A stretch of 64,000 bases of DNA from Eucalyptus grandis (lineage: Eukaryota; Streptophyta; Magnoliopsida; Myrtales; Myrtaceae): the NCBI RefSeq assembly GCF_016545825.1, contig NC_052618.1, positions 1,676,461 through 1,740,460 on the forward strand, given 5' to 3'. The notes beneath the pieces were generated by a model. It ran no database searches and was not told the origin of the DNA. It worked only from the letters and a program-made list of their open reading frames with translations. Below, one piece after another: positions 37,258 through 48,019 of this stretch; the stretch's first letter is position 1; the number at the start of each line of letters is the position of its first letter. The translations under genes and the position numbers were made by a program.

Positions 37258-38550
37258 ATTGGAGTGATGAGTGAGGCGAGCGAATACATAAACCAAATCT
37301 ATAGTTAAGTAGTGAGGACAATGATTTGTGGTTGGGAATATCTAAACTCTTCTCCCTCTTTGGGTCGGTACTAGCTGGGTCCATCTCCAATAGACTTCCC
37401 AGCCGTATCAAGGTTGTGTTGGCTACAACCATTCTTACTACTAGGCCGCCTTATCATCAATATCGGGGCAGGCTATACATTTATTATAGCATCTATCTAC
37501 ATTACAGAGATATCTCCCACCTTTTATCGCGGCTTGCTCACGTCGTTCCCTGAGGTAGTCATTTCAATTCTTTTCTTTCCTATTTTTGTAGCATATATTT
37601 AATTTTTAAAATTTATCATCAACTTTTGTCTAAGTAAAAAATAAGGTTAGAAAATTTAAGTTAAAGAAGTTGATTGTTTTTATGCTTGTTTGGGTGTTTC
37701 ATATTTTCATGAATGGGGGCACCCTCTTGGCCTACGTCTCCCACTATTTCTTATCTAGGATGCGCACTAAATTCGCACGATCTTACCTATTCTATTTGGG
37801 AGGAATCCCTTTTGGCTTGGTCGCTTTTGGGGTTTTGGCCATGCTAGAATCTCCCCGGTGGCTTGTCAAGCATGGTCGTGTGGAGGAGGCGAGAGACATT
37901 CTGGCATGGATCTCTGATTGCAAGGAGGAGGTGGCATGTCGACTGGATGAGGTCATTAGCCAGGTTAGTGGGGAGGGCGTGCGGCAGGCTGTCATCCACC
38001 CAGCCTGATCAATCCTACACATGAGCATTTGTGTGTTTGGAATTCACTTGTTCCAACAAGCTTCTCGAGTGGACACCATACTTGTTTATGGCCCTCGCAA
38101 TTTTTAGCAGACGAGCATTGTCAACCACAGGGAACAGCTCCTCCTCCTCATAGCAGTGGACCTTGTGAAGACCATGTTCACCCCGGTCTGCGCCATTAGC
38201 ATTGATCAAATGGGGCGGCGAAGGTTGATGCTCATTAGCATTGGCGAGATAATCTTGTCACTCGCCTCCCTGGGTGTATCCCTCACTATCATCCACCACC
38301 ATGAGGAGGTCGAGTGGGTTGATGCCATATGTGTCTTCTCATTGCTGTGCTAAACGACCTCCTTTTCCATTGGGATGGGGCCGATAGCATTGGTCTACAG
38401 CTCAGAGATCTACCCGATGAGGTAGTGCACCCAGGGGTGCGCAATTAGCGTTGCAGTGTGCCAGGTGATAAGCCGGGCGATGTCCATGAGTTTTATGATT
38501 GCCCTGTCTCGGGCTGTGGGGGAAATACCAACATTAGGCCAAACTTCAAT
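37258..38550 (+). pseudogene. Polyol/monosaccharide transporter pseudogene, copy 1
   Basis: Matches plant polyol/monosaccharide transporters (PLT, major facilitator family, proton symporters of the plasma membrane). Recognisable parts: INIGAGYTFIIASIYITEIS, LAMLESPRWLVKHGRVEEAR, HLFQQASRVDTILVYGPRNF, MGRRRLMLISIGEIILSLAS (the GRR loop) and GMGPIALVYSSEIYP. Lesions: a one-base loss near 37305 giving a stop soon after YINQIYS; a ~48 base deletion removing a membrane segment near 37430; loss of the AG acceptor before the IFMNGG block (CATA where copy 2 has TAGG); stops after GPRNF and after FSLLC; and a private TAG after IYPMR. The C-terminal helices are missing. Twelve membrane helices would be expected; about seven are traceable. 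Confidence 0.85.
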
Positions 38551-38638
38551 TAGTCAAAAATATTTTATGAGTTATTAGTACTATGTCAATTGGATTTGTT
38601 ATGATTTTTAATCGAAATTTAGGTTTTTTTATATTGAT

Positions 38639-38742
38639 GTTGGAATATGCACAAAATACGCATGATGCCGACACGTCATGTGCACGATCTTGGCACAGCA
38701 CGTGCACGATGCTAGCACAACATGTACATAACACACTTAGGG
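38639..38742. repeat. GCACG-rich boundary repeat, copy 2
   Basis: GGAATATGCACAAAATACGC followed by GACACGTCATGTGCACGATC, GGCACAGCACGTGCACGATG and CTAGCACAACATGTACATAA. It sits in the 3' part of transporter unit 1 and is the counterpart of 40893-40998. Confidence 0.7.
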
Positions 38743-39447
38743 CACATATATTTTATAAAGTAGCAATGTGATAATATCGTGATTGTTATTTCTTTTATTC
38801 TTCCACCTCTAGCTTTTTTCCCAAGCCCGAAGATGCCATCCTCGCTCTACATGTACGGCACATGTACGATGCTAGCATGACACGTGCATAACACACTTAG
38901 GAGTCCAATGCCTATTAGAAGAAGTAGGAAAAGGGAACCCACCGTGCTGTAACAACTTTGCCTCCTGCTATGCGATTGCAACATCTATAGTTTGCATTGT
39001 TCTAGGTTTTGGTTAGTCCCTCTCCTCCTCTCTCAAGCTCTCTAGCATTGTGTCCAATATTTCCAAGCATTCCATCAAGTTTTTCCATAAAAACTAATCA
39101 ATTTCTTGTAAATCGATGATGTTGCCCAAAAAAATGATAACAATAATTTGGTTATATTTGAGTGCACTTTTTTTTTTTTATCTAGCCTTATTACTAATAA
39201 AAATGATAAATCTATTACCAAAGGTCCTTTTTTTAATGCATAAAAAAGCAACAAAAATTACTTAATTTTATATAACATCATCCACTTTTTCCTTCTTTTT
39301 TAGCCAATTTGGGATAAATCATTCTGGAAAATAGTTCCTGGAAAATAATTCACAGAATATTTTCTTTTTCATTATTATTTTTTCAATTTCTTATATGAGG
39401 CCAAATTTACTTAGAATATTAGTATAACAAATAAGATTTTTGGTAGA

Positions 39448-40806
39448 AATTGGAGTGATGAGTGAGGCGAGCGTATACATAAAGCCAGACCTACAGTTAA
39501 ACAGTGAGGATGATGATTGGTGGTTGGGAATATCTAAGCTCTTCTCCCTCTTTGGGTCGGCACTAGCTAGGTCCACCTCTAACAGACTTCCTAGCTATAT
39601 CAAGGTTGTGTTGGCTACAACCATTCTCTTTGTCGGCTCCCTCTTCATGATCTTTGGGCCAGGTTTCTTCTACTTACTACTGGGCTGCCTTATCATCAAT
39701 ATCAGGGCAGGCTATACCCTTATTATAGTTTCTATCTACGTTATAGAGATATCTCCCACCTTTTACCGCGGCGTGCTCACGTCGTTCCTTGAGGTAGTCA
39801 TTTCATTTCTTTTCTTTCCTAATTTTGTAGCATATATTTATTTTTTAAAATTTATCATCAACTTTTGTTTAAGTAAAAATTAAGGTTAGATAATTTAAGT
39901 TAAAGAAGTTGATTTTTTTTTTTTAATGCTTGTTTGGGTGTTTTAGGTTTTCATGAATAGGGGCACCCACCTGGCCTACGTCGCCTACTATTTCTTATCT
40001 AGGATGCGCACCAAATTCGCATGATCTTACCTATTCTATTTGGGAGGAATCCCCTTTGGCTTGGTCGCTTTTGGGGTTTTGGCCATGCCAAAATCTCCCT
40101 GATGGCTTGTCAAGCATAGTCGCGTGGAGGAGGCGAGGGACATTTTGGCATGGATCTCTGACTCTGAGGAGGAGGTGGCATGTCGGCTGGATGAGGTCAT
40201 TAGCCAGACCAATGGGGAGGGCGTGTGGCAGGCTGTCATCCACCCAACTCAATCAATCCTACACATGAGCATTTGTGTGTTTGGAATTTACCTGTTCCAA
40301 CAAGCTTCTCAAGCTGACACCATACTTGTCTATGGTCCTCGCAGTTTTTAGCAGACGAGTATTGTCAACCACAGGGAACAGCTCCTCTTCCTCATAGTAG
40401 TGGACCTTGTGAAGACCATGTTCACCTTGGTCTGCGCCATTAGCATTGATCGAATGGGGCGGCGAAGGTTGATGCTCATTAGGGTTGGCAGGATGATTTT
40501 GTTACTCACCTCCCTGGGTGTATCCCTCACTATCATCCACCACCACGAGGAGGTCGAGGTCGAGTGGGCTGATGCCATATGCGTCTTCTCATTGCTGTGC
40601 TAGACGGCCTCCTTTTCCATTGGGATGGGGCCGGTAGCATTGGTCTACAACTCAAAGATCTTCCCAATGAGGTTGGTTGCGCGCCTAGGGGGCGTAATTG
40701 GTGTTGCAATGGGTCAGGTGATAAGCGGCGCGATGTCCATGAGTTTTATGATTGCCCAGTCTCGAGCTGTGGGGGAAATACCAACATTAGGCCAAACTTC
40801 AATTTA
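39448..40806 (+). pseudogene. Polyol/monosaccharide transporter pseudogene, copy 2
   Basis: The better preserved copy. Its first part is open: GVMSEASVYIKPDLQLNSED, LFSLFGSALARSTSNRLPSY, VVLATTILFVGSLFMIFGPG, then GYTLIIVSIYVIEISPTFYR and LTSFLE at a GT donor (39794). An AG acceptor at 39946 leads to VFMNRGTHLAYVAYYFL. Shared stops with copy 1 follow GPRSF and FSLLC. Private stops: TGA after RTKFA and TGA after PKSP (CGG in copy 1). GMGPVALVYNSKIFP and a GVAMGQVISGAMSMSFMIAQ segment remain, then a stop. It lacks the last helices and C-terminal tail of the ~510-residue family. Confidence 0.85.
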
Positions 40807-40892
40807 GTCAAAAATGTTTTATGACTTATTAGTACTTATGTCAATTGGATTTGTTATACTTTTTTAATCGAAATTTAGGTTTTTTATGTTGA

Positions 40893-40998
40893 TGTTGGAA
40901 TATGCACATAGTACACATGATGCCGACACGTCACGTGCACGATCTTGGCACGGCACGTGCACGATGCTAGCACAACACGTACATAACACACTTAGGGC
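40893..40998. repeat. GCACG-rich boundary repeat, copy 3
   Basis: GGAATATGCACATAGTACAC followed by GACACGTCACGTGCACGATC and GGCACGGCACGTGCACGATG. Contains the palindrome CACGTG. It is the unit-2 partner of 38639-38742. Confidence 0.7.
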
Positions 40999-41080
40999 AC
41001 ATAATTTTTATAAAGTAGGAATGTGATAATATTATGATTGTTATTTCCTTTATTCTTCCACATCCAGCTCTTTTCTCAAG

Positions 41081-42164
41081 CCCGATGATGCCATCCTTAC
41101 TCTACAACTCCTTCTTCATATTGTTCAGGTATGTTTAAGTATGGTTTGAATCGATATTAATATTACGTGGAATGTGGTCATATTTCCCAACCTAACCTCT
41201 TAACAACTAATCTGTTTGTGAAATTAATTTACCATTCTCCTTTTCACTGAAAATCCTAAATGATCGGTTTCATTTGCACAGTTGTAGTTGGACGTTGATC
41301 GTTGGTTGATTGTTAATTTTTAATTTTGTGTCACGAAGAGAAGAAAAGAAAAATTGTGAAAAATGATGAACATAAAAGAAAAAGAGTTGTAGCTTGACTT
41401 TTTAACGTGGCATGTGTCACATTGACATTTGGGCCCATCATCATCTGAAATCCCTATAACTTATCTCTCTCTTCAATTGTACAACTCTCCCTCTTCTCTC
41501 TCTTCTTATGCGTTTCAAAGCCCTCCAACCCTCCCAAGACTCTGCCGCCTCCGGCATGTCGCCTTCATCTTCGCCGCATGTTCATCCACTTCTTCTCCGA
41601 CCTCTAGCGTGGCCACCTCTTGTCCAACTCCTCTTGGGTTGGCCAGGAGATCCAGGCCGCTCTAGATCGCAAATCTAGAGTTCCATCTAGAGCTCACTTG
41701 AGCTTAGATCCGAAATCTGAGGCTTAAGTTCGCTGGCCGAGCATGAGTGTGATGACAGAGGACTGAGATAGTGGTGAGGTGGTGGATTGAGACGGTCTGT
41801 TCTCTTTCTTTTCCTATTTCTTTTGTTCTCTCGAAATCGAACGCTTGGAAGGAGAGTGCGGGTGTTTACCAAAGGGGAAAAGGTCGGGCCGGTGCACCTC
41901 GTAGGGCCAAGCGAGCACTCGAGCGAGACTCGCATTTCTCGTCATTGCAGGGCGACCCGGATGGTTGGCGAGTCTCTATTTTTGCTGGCAATCGGCGTTC
42001 GCAGCCAGGTTGGGGACTGAGACGGTGAGGTGGTTGCCTCTGGTGGATTGAGATGGTGAGGCGTTGCATGTCCGGCAAAGTAGGAGAAGACGAAAAAAGG
42101 AAAAAAGAAAAAGAAGAAAAAGATAAATAAAAAATTAATTGAAGAGAGAGAAGCTGCAAGATTT
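41081..42164. other. Intergenic, no gene supported
   Basis: Unique sequence after the transporter duplication. A pyrimidine-rich stretch (41460-41640) and frames of 77-97 residues near 41770-42160 show Arg/Ser-rich, low-complexity translations without family resemblance. Confidence 0.45.
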
Positions 42165-42715
42165 TTTTTTATTTGGTCATGTGGGTTATGGGTTTGAGTC
42201 CCTCCTCTCTCTCTCTCTTCGTGGAATTTGCATTGGGAAAAACGTGGATAAAAAATTATTGCTTTTTAAAATGTGAGTGTGTCATATGCGGAAGTATAGT
42301 ATTCTAAGATTAAATATGGTGGGAATTGCAATCTCGAATAGGTAAAGGCGGTTAGTTTTTTTGTAATCTTTCCATAAAATCTCTTGGAAATATTCATATA
42401 ACAATTTGGAATTTGTTGGATACCATCCTTAATCCCACAGACTTTTATTTTAACCAAGTGGATCCCATTAACAAATACTTTGTAAATCTTGAATTTTTCT
42501 ATCTCATTAAGCTGCCGAACTTGCTGAAGGAAAAAAAATTACCATTGCATTTCCACACCATTTTCCAGTCCATTGTTAAATACGTGGGCCTGTATATTTC
42601 CAAGAGTGTCGAGTCTGCACATCCTTCAAAGGAGAATTTTAGGTATATGGCGATGAATGCCTGCCTGGAAACTCACATAATTTTAATCAAAAAATGATAG
42701 CGCGTTTAAATTACT
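42165..42715 (-). repeat. Fourth, partial copy of the 6 kb repeat
   Basis: Collinear with the right arm from ~34200: GGTCATGTGGGTT, CTCTTCGTGGAATTT, GGAAAAACGTGGA, GAAGTATAGTATTCTAAGAT, then GTCCATTGTTAAATACGTGG and ACATCCTTCAAAGGAGAATT, ending near the CTCACATAATTTTAA text (35305 in the arm). Several internal deletions, including the region where the right arm carries its extra element. Orientation matches the right arm. Confidence 0.75.
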
Positions 42716-44179
42716 TTATAAATATAGGGATGAGGCCTAGTTTTAGCTAGCCCATTTTCAGCGAGTTTTGGGCCGGCTGAGCCCTTGGGTTTGGCCCAAT
42801 GTTCCTTTCTCGTCATCCCCATCTTTTCACTTCTTTTCAGGCCCAATCCTTTCTCTTTCCTTTTTCTTTAATCCATGACGTGCGCCCAAGAGTGAAAGGA
42901 AAGCAAAGTCCGGCCCAAGCTGTCTTCTTCTCCCTTCGCACGCTCTCATGTTGGGGGAGGATTTGTTACGAAATTAGTTTCGTGACTCTTATTTATCGAA
43001 CAACTCAACTTGTTCGTAACAAAATTCTTTATTAGAAGATAATTGTAACATTCAAAGACAAACCATATTACCTCACTTTCCTATGTACTGATTTCCTAGT
43101 AATTCATTGACTTATCTTTTTCTCTCAACCACCTAGAGAAAATTATGAAAAATGTCATAAATCTATTGTTGATGGCCAATTCAATTCTTAGTTTTTTTTT
43201 TTTTTTTTTTAAATTTTGCCAATTTAGTTCTAAACCTTTTGACGATTACCCAATGTAATAATTTCAACCAATTATTATTGAAAGTTGCTAACATGGACAT
43301 CAACCATCCTATGTGGTATGATTAGTGTAGACATGCATGGTTTTTGTAATTTTTAGAAAAATTATGATTTTTCCCTTTCTTAAGCTAGATTAGTGAGACC
43401 TTAGACTAGGCGAGGCAACCCTAGGGCCAATCACTTTAGTTGGCAATCAACAAGGCCCGGCAACTAGCTAAGCAAAATAAAAGAAAAATGGAAACTTAAA
43501 ATGATTTACAACCTAAATTAGCGAGAAGTCCTGCTTTTATAAATCGTCAAAAGTTTTATGACTTATTTGAAAAATATATCACTGAATTAATATATGTACA
43601 ATATGTTTAGGAATTTTTTGTCAATCATCTCCAACCGCCTACTTCGCTACTCCCACTTTAATTTTGTCACATAGAAATTGTATGTTCTCTTATCATAGTT
43701 AACTTGTTACATGTCCATGCACACCCAAAGAGGCCAATAATACTAACGATTTTGACATGTAATTAGCAAATAACTAGTTATAAAGCGATTTAGCTAGAGA
43801 AATCTAAAGCATTTGATGCACCTATTAAAGTATTCATTAGAATTTTACTGGTAACTTTTGTTTAATTTATAACTTAAGTGGTAATCTTGGCCTCTTTTTA
43901 ATTCGGACGTGTTGTGAATGAGCCCATGCAAGAATTTATGCAGCCAATCACACATGTTCAATGCACACCAAAAACATCACATGAGCAAATATAAATAAAT
44001 AAGAGAATAAATAAAATACTAATGAATCTCATCTCAATATCATCTGTCCAAATTTCATCGACCATTGAACTAGGTTCCCAAACTCCAGCTAAATCAATCT
44101 GACCACATTTGTACCCTCATTCACATGGGCCCAAATTTTAGTACCCCTTAAACAAATTAAATATGGCAATTAGAAAAAC
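42716..44179. other. Intergenic, repeat-like, no gene seen
   Basis: Contains a T20 tract near 43190 and text such as GCCAATTTAGTTCTAAACC, a phrase I associate with dispersed plant repeats. No exon supported. Confidence 0.4.
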
Positions 44180-45400
44180 GCCAGGAAAGGTATCATGAAA
44201 ATCTCTATCCTATCCTCTCCATTTGGCCTATAATTAATAATTCTACTATTAAATAAAAAAAATGCCAAATAATGTATTACCAAAATCTCTTCTCTATCCT
44301 CAACTTTTTGTCTATAATTAATCGTTTTACCAAATAAATAGAAAAATAACAAAAAAGGAATTAGGAAATCTCTATTTGTATCCTCCCTATCTAGTTCGTA
44401 ATTAATAATTTAACCAATTAAAGAGACAATTTCAAAAATGATATTATAAAAATCTCTCCTTATCCTATCCATTTGGCATGTGATTAAAATTTTTACCAAA
44501 TAAATAAAAACCATGCCAAAAAAGGTATTACGAATCCCTATCCTCTTCATTTGGCTTGTAACTTGGAGTTTGGGAACACAATTCAGTGGTTGGTGAAAGG
44601 TATCATGAAAATCTTTGTCCCATCCTCTCCATTTGGTATGTAATAATAATTCTACTATTTAATAGAAATGCCAAAAAATGTATTACCCAAATCTCTTCTC
44701 TATCCTCACCTTTTCGTCTGTGATTAATAATTTTACCTAATAAATAGAAATAACGAAAAAAATGTATTAAGAAAATTTCTCTGTATCTTCCTTATCTAGT
44801 TCCTAATTAATAATTTAACCAATAAAAAAGAAAATTCCAAAAAAGATATTACAAAAATCTCTCCTTATCCTATCCATTTGGCATGTGATTAAAAATTTTA
44901 CCTAATAAATAAAAACCATGCCAAAGAAGGTATTACGAATCCCTATCCTCTTCATTTGGCTTGTAACTTGGAGTTTGGGAACCCAATTCAGTGGTTGGTG
45001 AAAGGTATCATGAAAATCTCTGTCTCATCCTCTCCATTTGGTATGTAATAATAATTCTACTATTTAATAGAAATGCCAAAAAATGTATTACCCAAATCTC
45101 TTCTCTATCCTCACCTTTTCGTCTATGATTAATAATTTTACCTAATAAATAGAAATAACAAAAAAGGTATTAAGAAAATTTCTATATGTATCTTCCCTAT
45201 CTAGTTCCTAATTAATAATTTAACCAATAAAAAAGAAAATTCCAAAAAAGATATTAGAAAAATCTCTATCCTTATCCTCTCCATTTGGTATGTGACTAAA
45301 ATTTTTACCAAATAAATAAAAACAATGCCAAAAAAGGTATTACAAATCACTATCTTCTTCATTTGGCCTGTAACTTAGTAATAGATTAAAAAAAAAAAGC
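44180..45400. repeat. Satellite-like array with higher-order repeats
   Basis: Three ~405 bp units begin at ~44185, 44593 and 44997, marked by GGTATCATGAAAATCT. Each is made of five diverged ~83 base monomers (starts near 44190, 44275, 44358, 44442, 44526 in the first unit). Each monomer has the plan AAATCTCTATCCTATCCTC, CATTTGGC(A/C)TGTAATTAA and TTTTACCAAATAAATA, then a GCCAAAAAAGGTATTA link. The last monomer of a unit carries CTTGGAGTTTGGGAAC(A/C)CAA then TTCAGTGGTTGGTG. Equivalent monomers in successive units are far more alike than neighbours within a unit. The third unit ends at a partial last monomer near 45380. Confidence 0.88.
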
Positions 45401-45559
45401 CAAAAAAGATAATGACGAATTTCACGGTAAGGACACTTTCAAGGGCACTCTTGCCTTTTCACACGGGTCAAATCATCTCATTCCTATGGTCATTACCGCC
45501 TCTATTTTGCACAATTCTATTTTATTCATTGAATAATCTTATTAAGGCGTACATGGTTT

Positions 45560-45930
45560 GTAATGTTTTCAATTTTGGTGCACTAACTTCCATAACATTT
45601 AACAACATTTTTTCATTTTGTTCCTTGCATCACTTTGGCACCTACCAATATATCCTATTTATGAGAGAATCCTCGAACTTCGAGAGGTCCAATTTATTCC
45701 GTGTATGAGTTCAATTAATTCCGGGAACGAGCAATCATCCCGTTGTCATGCTTAAGGTGTATTTAATATGTAGATTTTTCAATTATAGTACACTAACTAT
45801 TTATAATTGAAAACGATTTTTGTCCCTTTGTTGCTTGTCATCACTTTGCCCCTTGCCCATAGGACCTCCGTTTAGGATGGGATATCCGAACTTTGAAGGT
45901 TCAATTAATACCCCACCTCTCGCCGTCGCA
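45560..45930. repeat. Diverged ~205 bp tandem pair
   Basis: TTTTCAATTTTGGTGCACTAAC near 45565, shortened, compares with TTTTTCAATTATAGTACACTAAC near 45774; both continue through a TTTTTTCATTTTGTTCCTTGC or TTTTTGTCCCTTTGTTGCTTG phrase, a CATCACTTTG phrase and a CGAACTT(C/T)GA phrase ending in a TCCAATT or TCAATT. Similarity is ~70% by eye. Confidence 0.55.
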
Positions 45931-46233
45931 TTCTTGTGCATAAATATTTTACCTTTCATGCTTCATCGATAGATTTTACACCGATCATTTATCGGATTTT
46001 ATTAACTAACGCTTTTAAGGTATTTTCATGTTTAACGTCCCAATCATGCATCTCGAAAGGAAGAAGATAGTTTGAAAATGATAAATTCATGTATTTTGAT
46101 GATTAACAAGCGTTCCTGAACATTTGTTGACAAAATGCCAATATTTACTTCTGGTAGAACATTTTTTAGTGAATTTTTATTTAATTATTTCCAGGGAAAA
46201 TGGCAAGCGAGAGAGGTTCCCTTGCCTTTCTTC

Positions 46234-46240
46234 TATAAAA
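46234..46240 (+). promoter_or_regulatory. TATA box of the SRO gene
   Basis: TATAAAA in a CTTCTATAAAATCCTTCTCC context. It is followed by a C/T/A-rich leader and lies ~570 bases before the ATG at 46808; the leader probably contains an intron with its acceptor near 46796. Confidence 0.5.
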
Positions 46241-46807
46241 TCCTTCTCCTGCAACTCAAATCCTATTCTGCATCTTCGTCAAGCAAAAACCCTACTCTCA
46301 TTCAACTCTGCCATTCACGCCGCTCACTCAATCAACTCTCGTCTTGCTCAAGTGCAGATCCACCTCTGCTTCTCTGCGTTCCTCGCTCGCTTCTTGTCCT
46401 TATCTGATTCCTGTAGCTGGAGAGATCGTGTAGGAATCCTTCTTCATCTTTGCTTTGATCTGGGTGTTGCTTGAAGCCAACATAAACAAACGCATGCTTT
46501 CGTTGCTTAGCATTAGATTGTCGACTTTCTCGGTTCGTGTTCTGCCGCTCTCTTTGTTTTCAAAACCCTTTTTCCTTCATTCAATGACCTGACCTCGAAA
46601 ATCTCTCTGTGAAAAAGTCGTTGTAGTGGAATGAAGCCTTGTATCTGTTTGTTTTGTTTTGGTGATTAACGAGTATCTTTTCTGCAATTGTCACTTCATT
46701 GACTAAAAGCTTTGGATCTTCACCGGTTCTGCCGTTTTATTTATTTTGAATCGATTCGTTATTTTATTTTAACGCACTTTTTTGGGACGTACCAGCTTCG
46801 GTCAAGG

Positions 46808-47380
46808 ATGTCCAACTCCATGCCTCAACGTCGGTCACCGACTGTACACAACGCTCCTGATGCGGTCGAGCAGGAATTCGACCATCCCACAATCAATCTC
46901 AACCGTCTAGATCTGAACGATCCGAGGGAAGATCAGGATCTGGATTCGTCTGACTCCAATTGCGAGAGCGTCGTCTCCATCAATCAATCTGGCTTAGCGT
47001 TGGTGCCGTTCATCAGCAGTGGGTTGACCAAACTCAGCGAGGAAGACAAGGTCTACCGCTTTCTCAAGGAGAAATTCATTTGGCGGCTAGGTGCGCTTGA
47101 GGCGCAAGTTACCATTGTGGCAATCCACTGGAACTACTATTCTAGCGTCTCTGCCAAAGCACGGGCACAAGTGTTTCAAGATAGCTTGCAGGTAGTGCAG
47201 AAGAAAGGCATCAGCAGCGACGTTAACGAGAGGTACGCATGATATGCGACCTCGAGGGAAGGGGTGTCCGAGATCTTCTCCAATTGCTTTGGCTGCAGTG
47301 AGAAGCCTGAGAACAGTGGCCTGTATGGTTGTGGCTGCAGTAAGAGAATATCTCTTGATATGTGCAACATCAGGAACTAG
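46808..47380 (+). pseudogene. SRO (RCD1-like) gene with nonsense codon
   Basis: SRO proteins (SIMILAR TO RCD-ONE) are plant stress regulators with an inactive PARP-like fold and a C-terminal RST domain that binds transcription factors. From ATG 46808 the frame gives an acidic N-terminus, then LSEEDKVYRFLKEKFIWRLG, VTIVAIHWNYYSSVSAKARA and QVFQDSLQVVQKKG, the start of the PARP-like domain. At the conserved YAW motif the Trp codon is TGA (47240). In the same frame the text continues YATSREGVSEIFSNCFG and SEKPENSGLYGCG to 47380, so the reading resumes cleanly after one nonsense change. The rest of the PARP fold and the RST domain are absent from the following sequence. A possible donor (GCAGTAAGAG) near 47337 could be the original exon end, but no partner exon was found. 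Short family members run ~310-330 residues, so about half is present. Confidence 0.72.
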
Positions 47381-47430
47381 TCAAAGGAAAGCACACTAGA
47401 AAGCTCAAAAAGTTTGCACGTTGTTCCACA

Positions 47431-47767
47431 ATAACATTTTGGTAGAGCAAGTACTTCCTTTTCTAAGCTCAAAAATGCGATTACCATGTGCAAAAATAGA
47501 CATAATTTGGCCATAGCAAGAGTGATTAAAGCTCTAGGCTCTATAGAGATATTTGTTTTGAGTTCTCTCCAGAAAAATCAAAAGTAGATAACGACAGTAC
47601 GTGTTACCTACTTTTGATTTTTCTCAAGAGAGCTCACAACAGATATCTCTATAGAGTGTTAGAGCTTTAATCACTCTCTTTGTGGCCAAATTATGTCTAT
47701 CATTGCACATGGTAATGGCATTTCTGAGCTTAGAAAAGGAAGTACTTACTCTCCCAAAATGTCATGA
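47431..47767. mobile_element. Fold-back element, ~160 base arms
   Basis: The left arm (47431-47588) and right arm (47607-47767) are inverted copies around an ~18 base spacer. Paired words include CATTTTGGTAGAGCAAGTAC, TTCCTTTTCTAAGCTCA, ACATAATTTGGCCA, AGAGTGATTAAAGCTCTA, TCTATAGAGATAT and AGAAAAATCAAAAGTAG. Match is ~90% with few gaps. It has no coding capacity. It lies just behind the SRO fragment, possibly in what was its first intron. It could be a fold-back MITE; a transcript would form a near-perfect ~160 base-pair hairpin. Confidence 0.85.
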
Positions 47768-47838
47768 AAATCTATCCTCTTAATGCACGCACTCTCTTTG
47801 CCTACTCTTGATTTTTTTCCCTAGAGAGTAAACGTAGC

Positions 47839-48019
47839 ATGACGCAACCTTTCGTCAGCACAAGTGTAAATGGTGGAGCAAGGAAGATCACGATTCATAT
47901 TGGCAACAGAGGCACATCAATATCCACAACAAGGAAGATCTCAGATAGTGTAAGGTCTCCCAATAGCATGCCATCCAGAAGGTCAAGTTTGGCATTAACA
48001 TCACCAATGTCATAGGGCA
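47839..48019 (+). other. Unidentified Ser/Thr-rich open frame
   Basis: An ATG near 47839 opens a ~57-codon frame: MTQPFVSTSVNGGARKITIH, IGNRGTSISTTRKISDSVRS, then PNSMPSRRSSLALTSPMS and a stop. The Ser/Arg composition looks protein-like, reminiscent of disordered tails of microtubule-associated proteins, but I recognise no family. No splice context is convincing. Confidence 0.2.

Larger units (their letters stand above)
36660..38850. repeat. 2.19 kb tandem duplication, unit 1
   Basis: Unit 1 and unit 2 (38851-41080) align head to tail with an offset of ~2187-2190 bases: GCACATGTACGATGCTAGCA at 36671 and 38858; GTGATGAGTGAGGCGAGCG at 37265 and 39455. The junction falls at GCTCTAC|ATGTACGGCAC near 38850; unit 2 instead continues past GCTCTAC into unique sequence. 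Confidence 0.9.
38851..41080. repeat. 2.19 kb tandem duplication, unit 2
   Basis: Second head-to-tail copy, nearly gap-free against unit 1 except for the ~48 base stretch (39630-39680) that unit 1 lost. By eye the flanking non-coding parts are above 90% identical. Confidence 0.9.

Noticed and set aside
44180..45400. CRISPR-like array
   Set aside because: Units have no unique spacers between constant repeats; every part of the unit repeats, so it is a satellite. The DNA is also plant nuclear.
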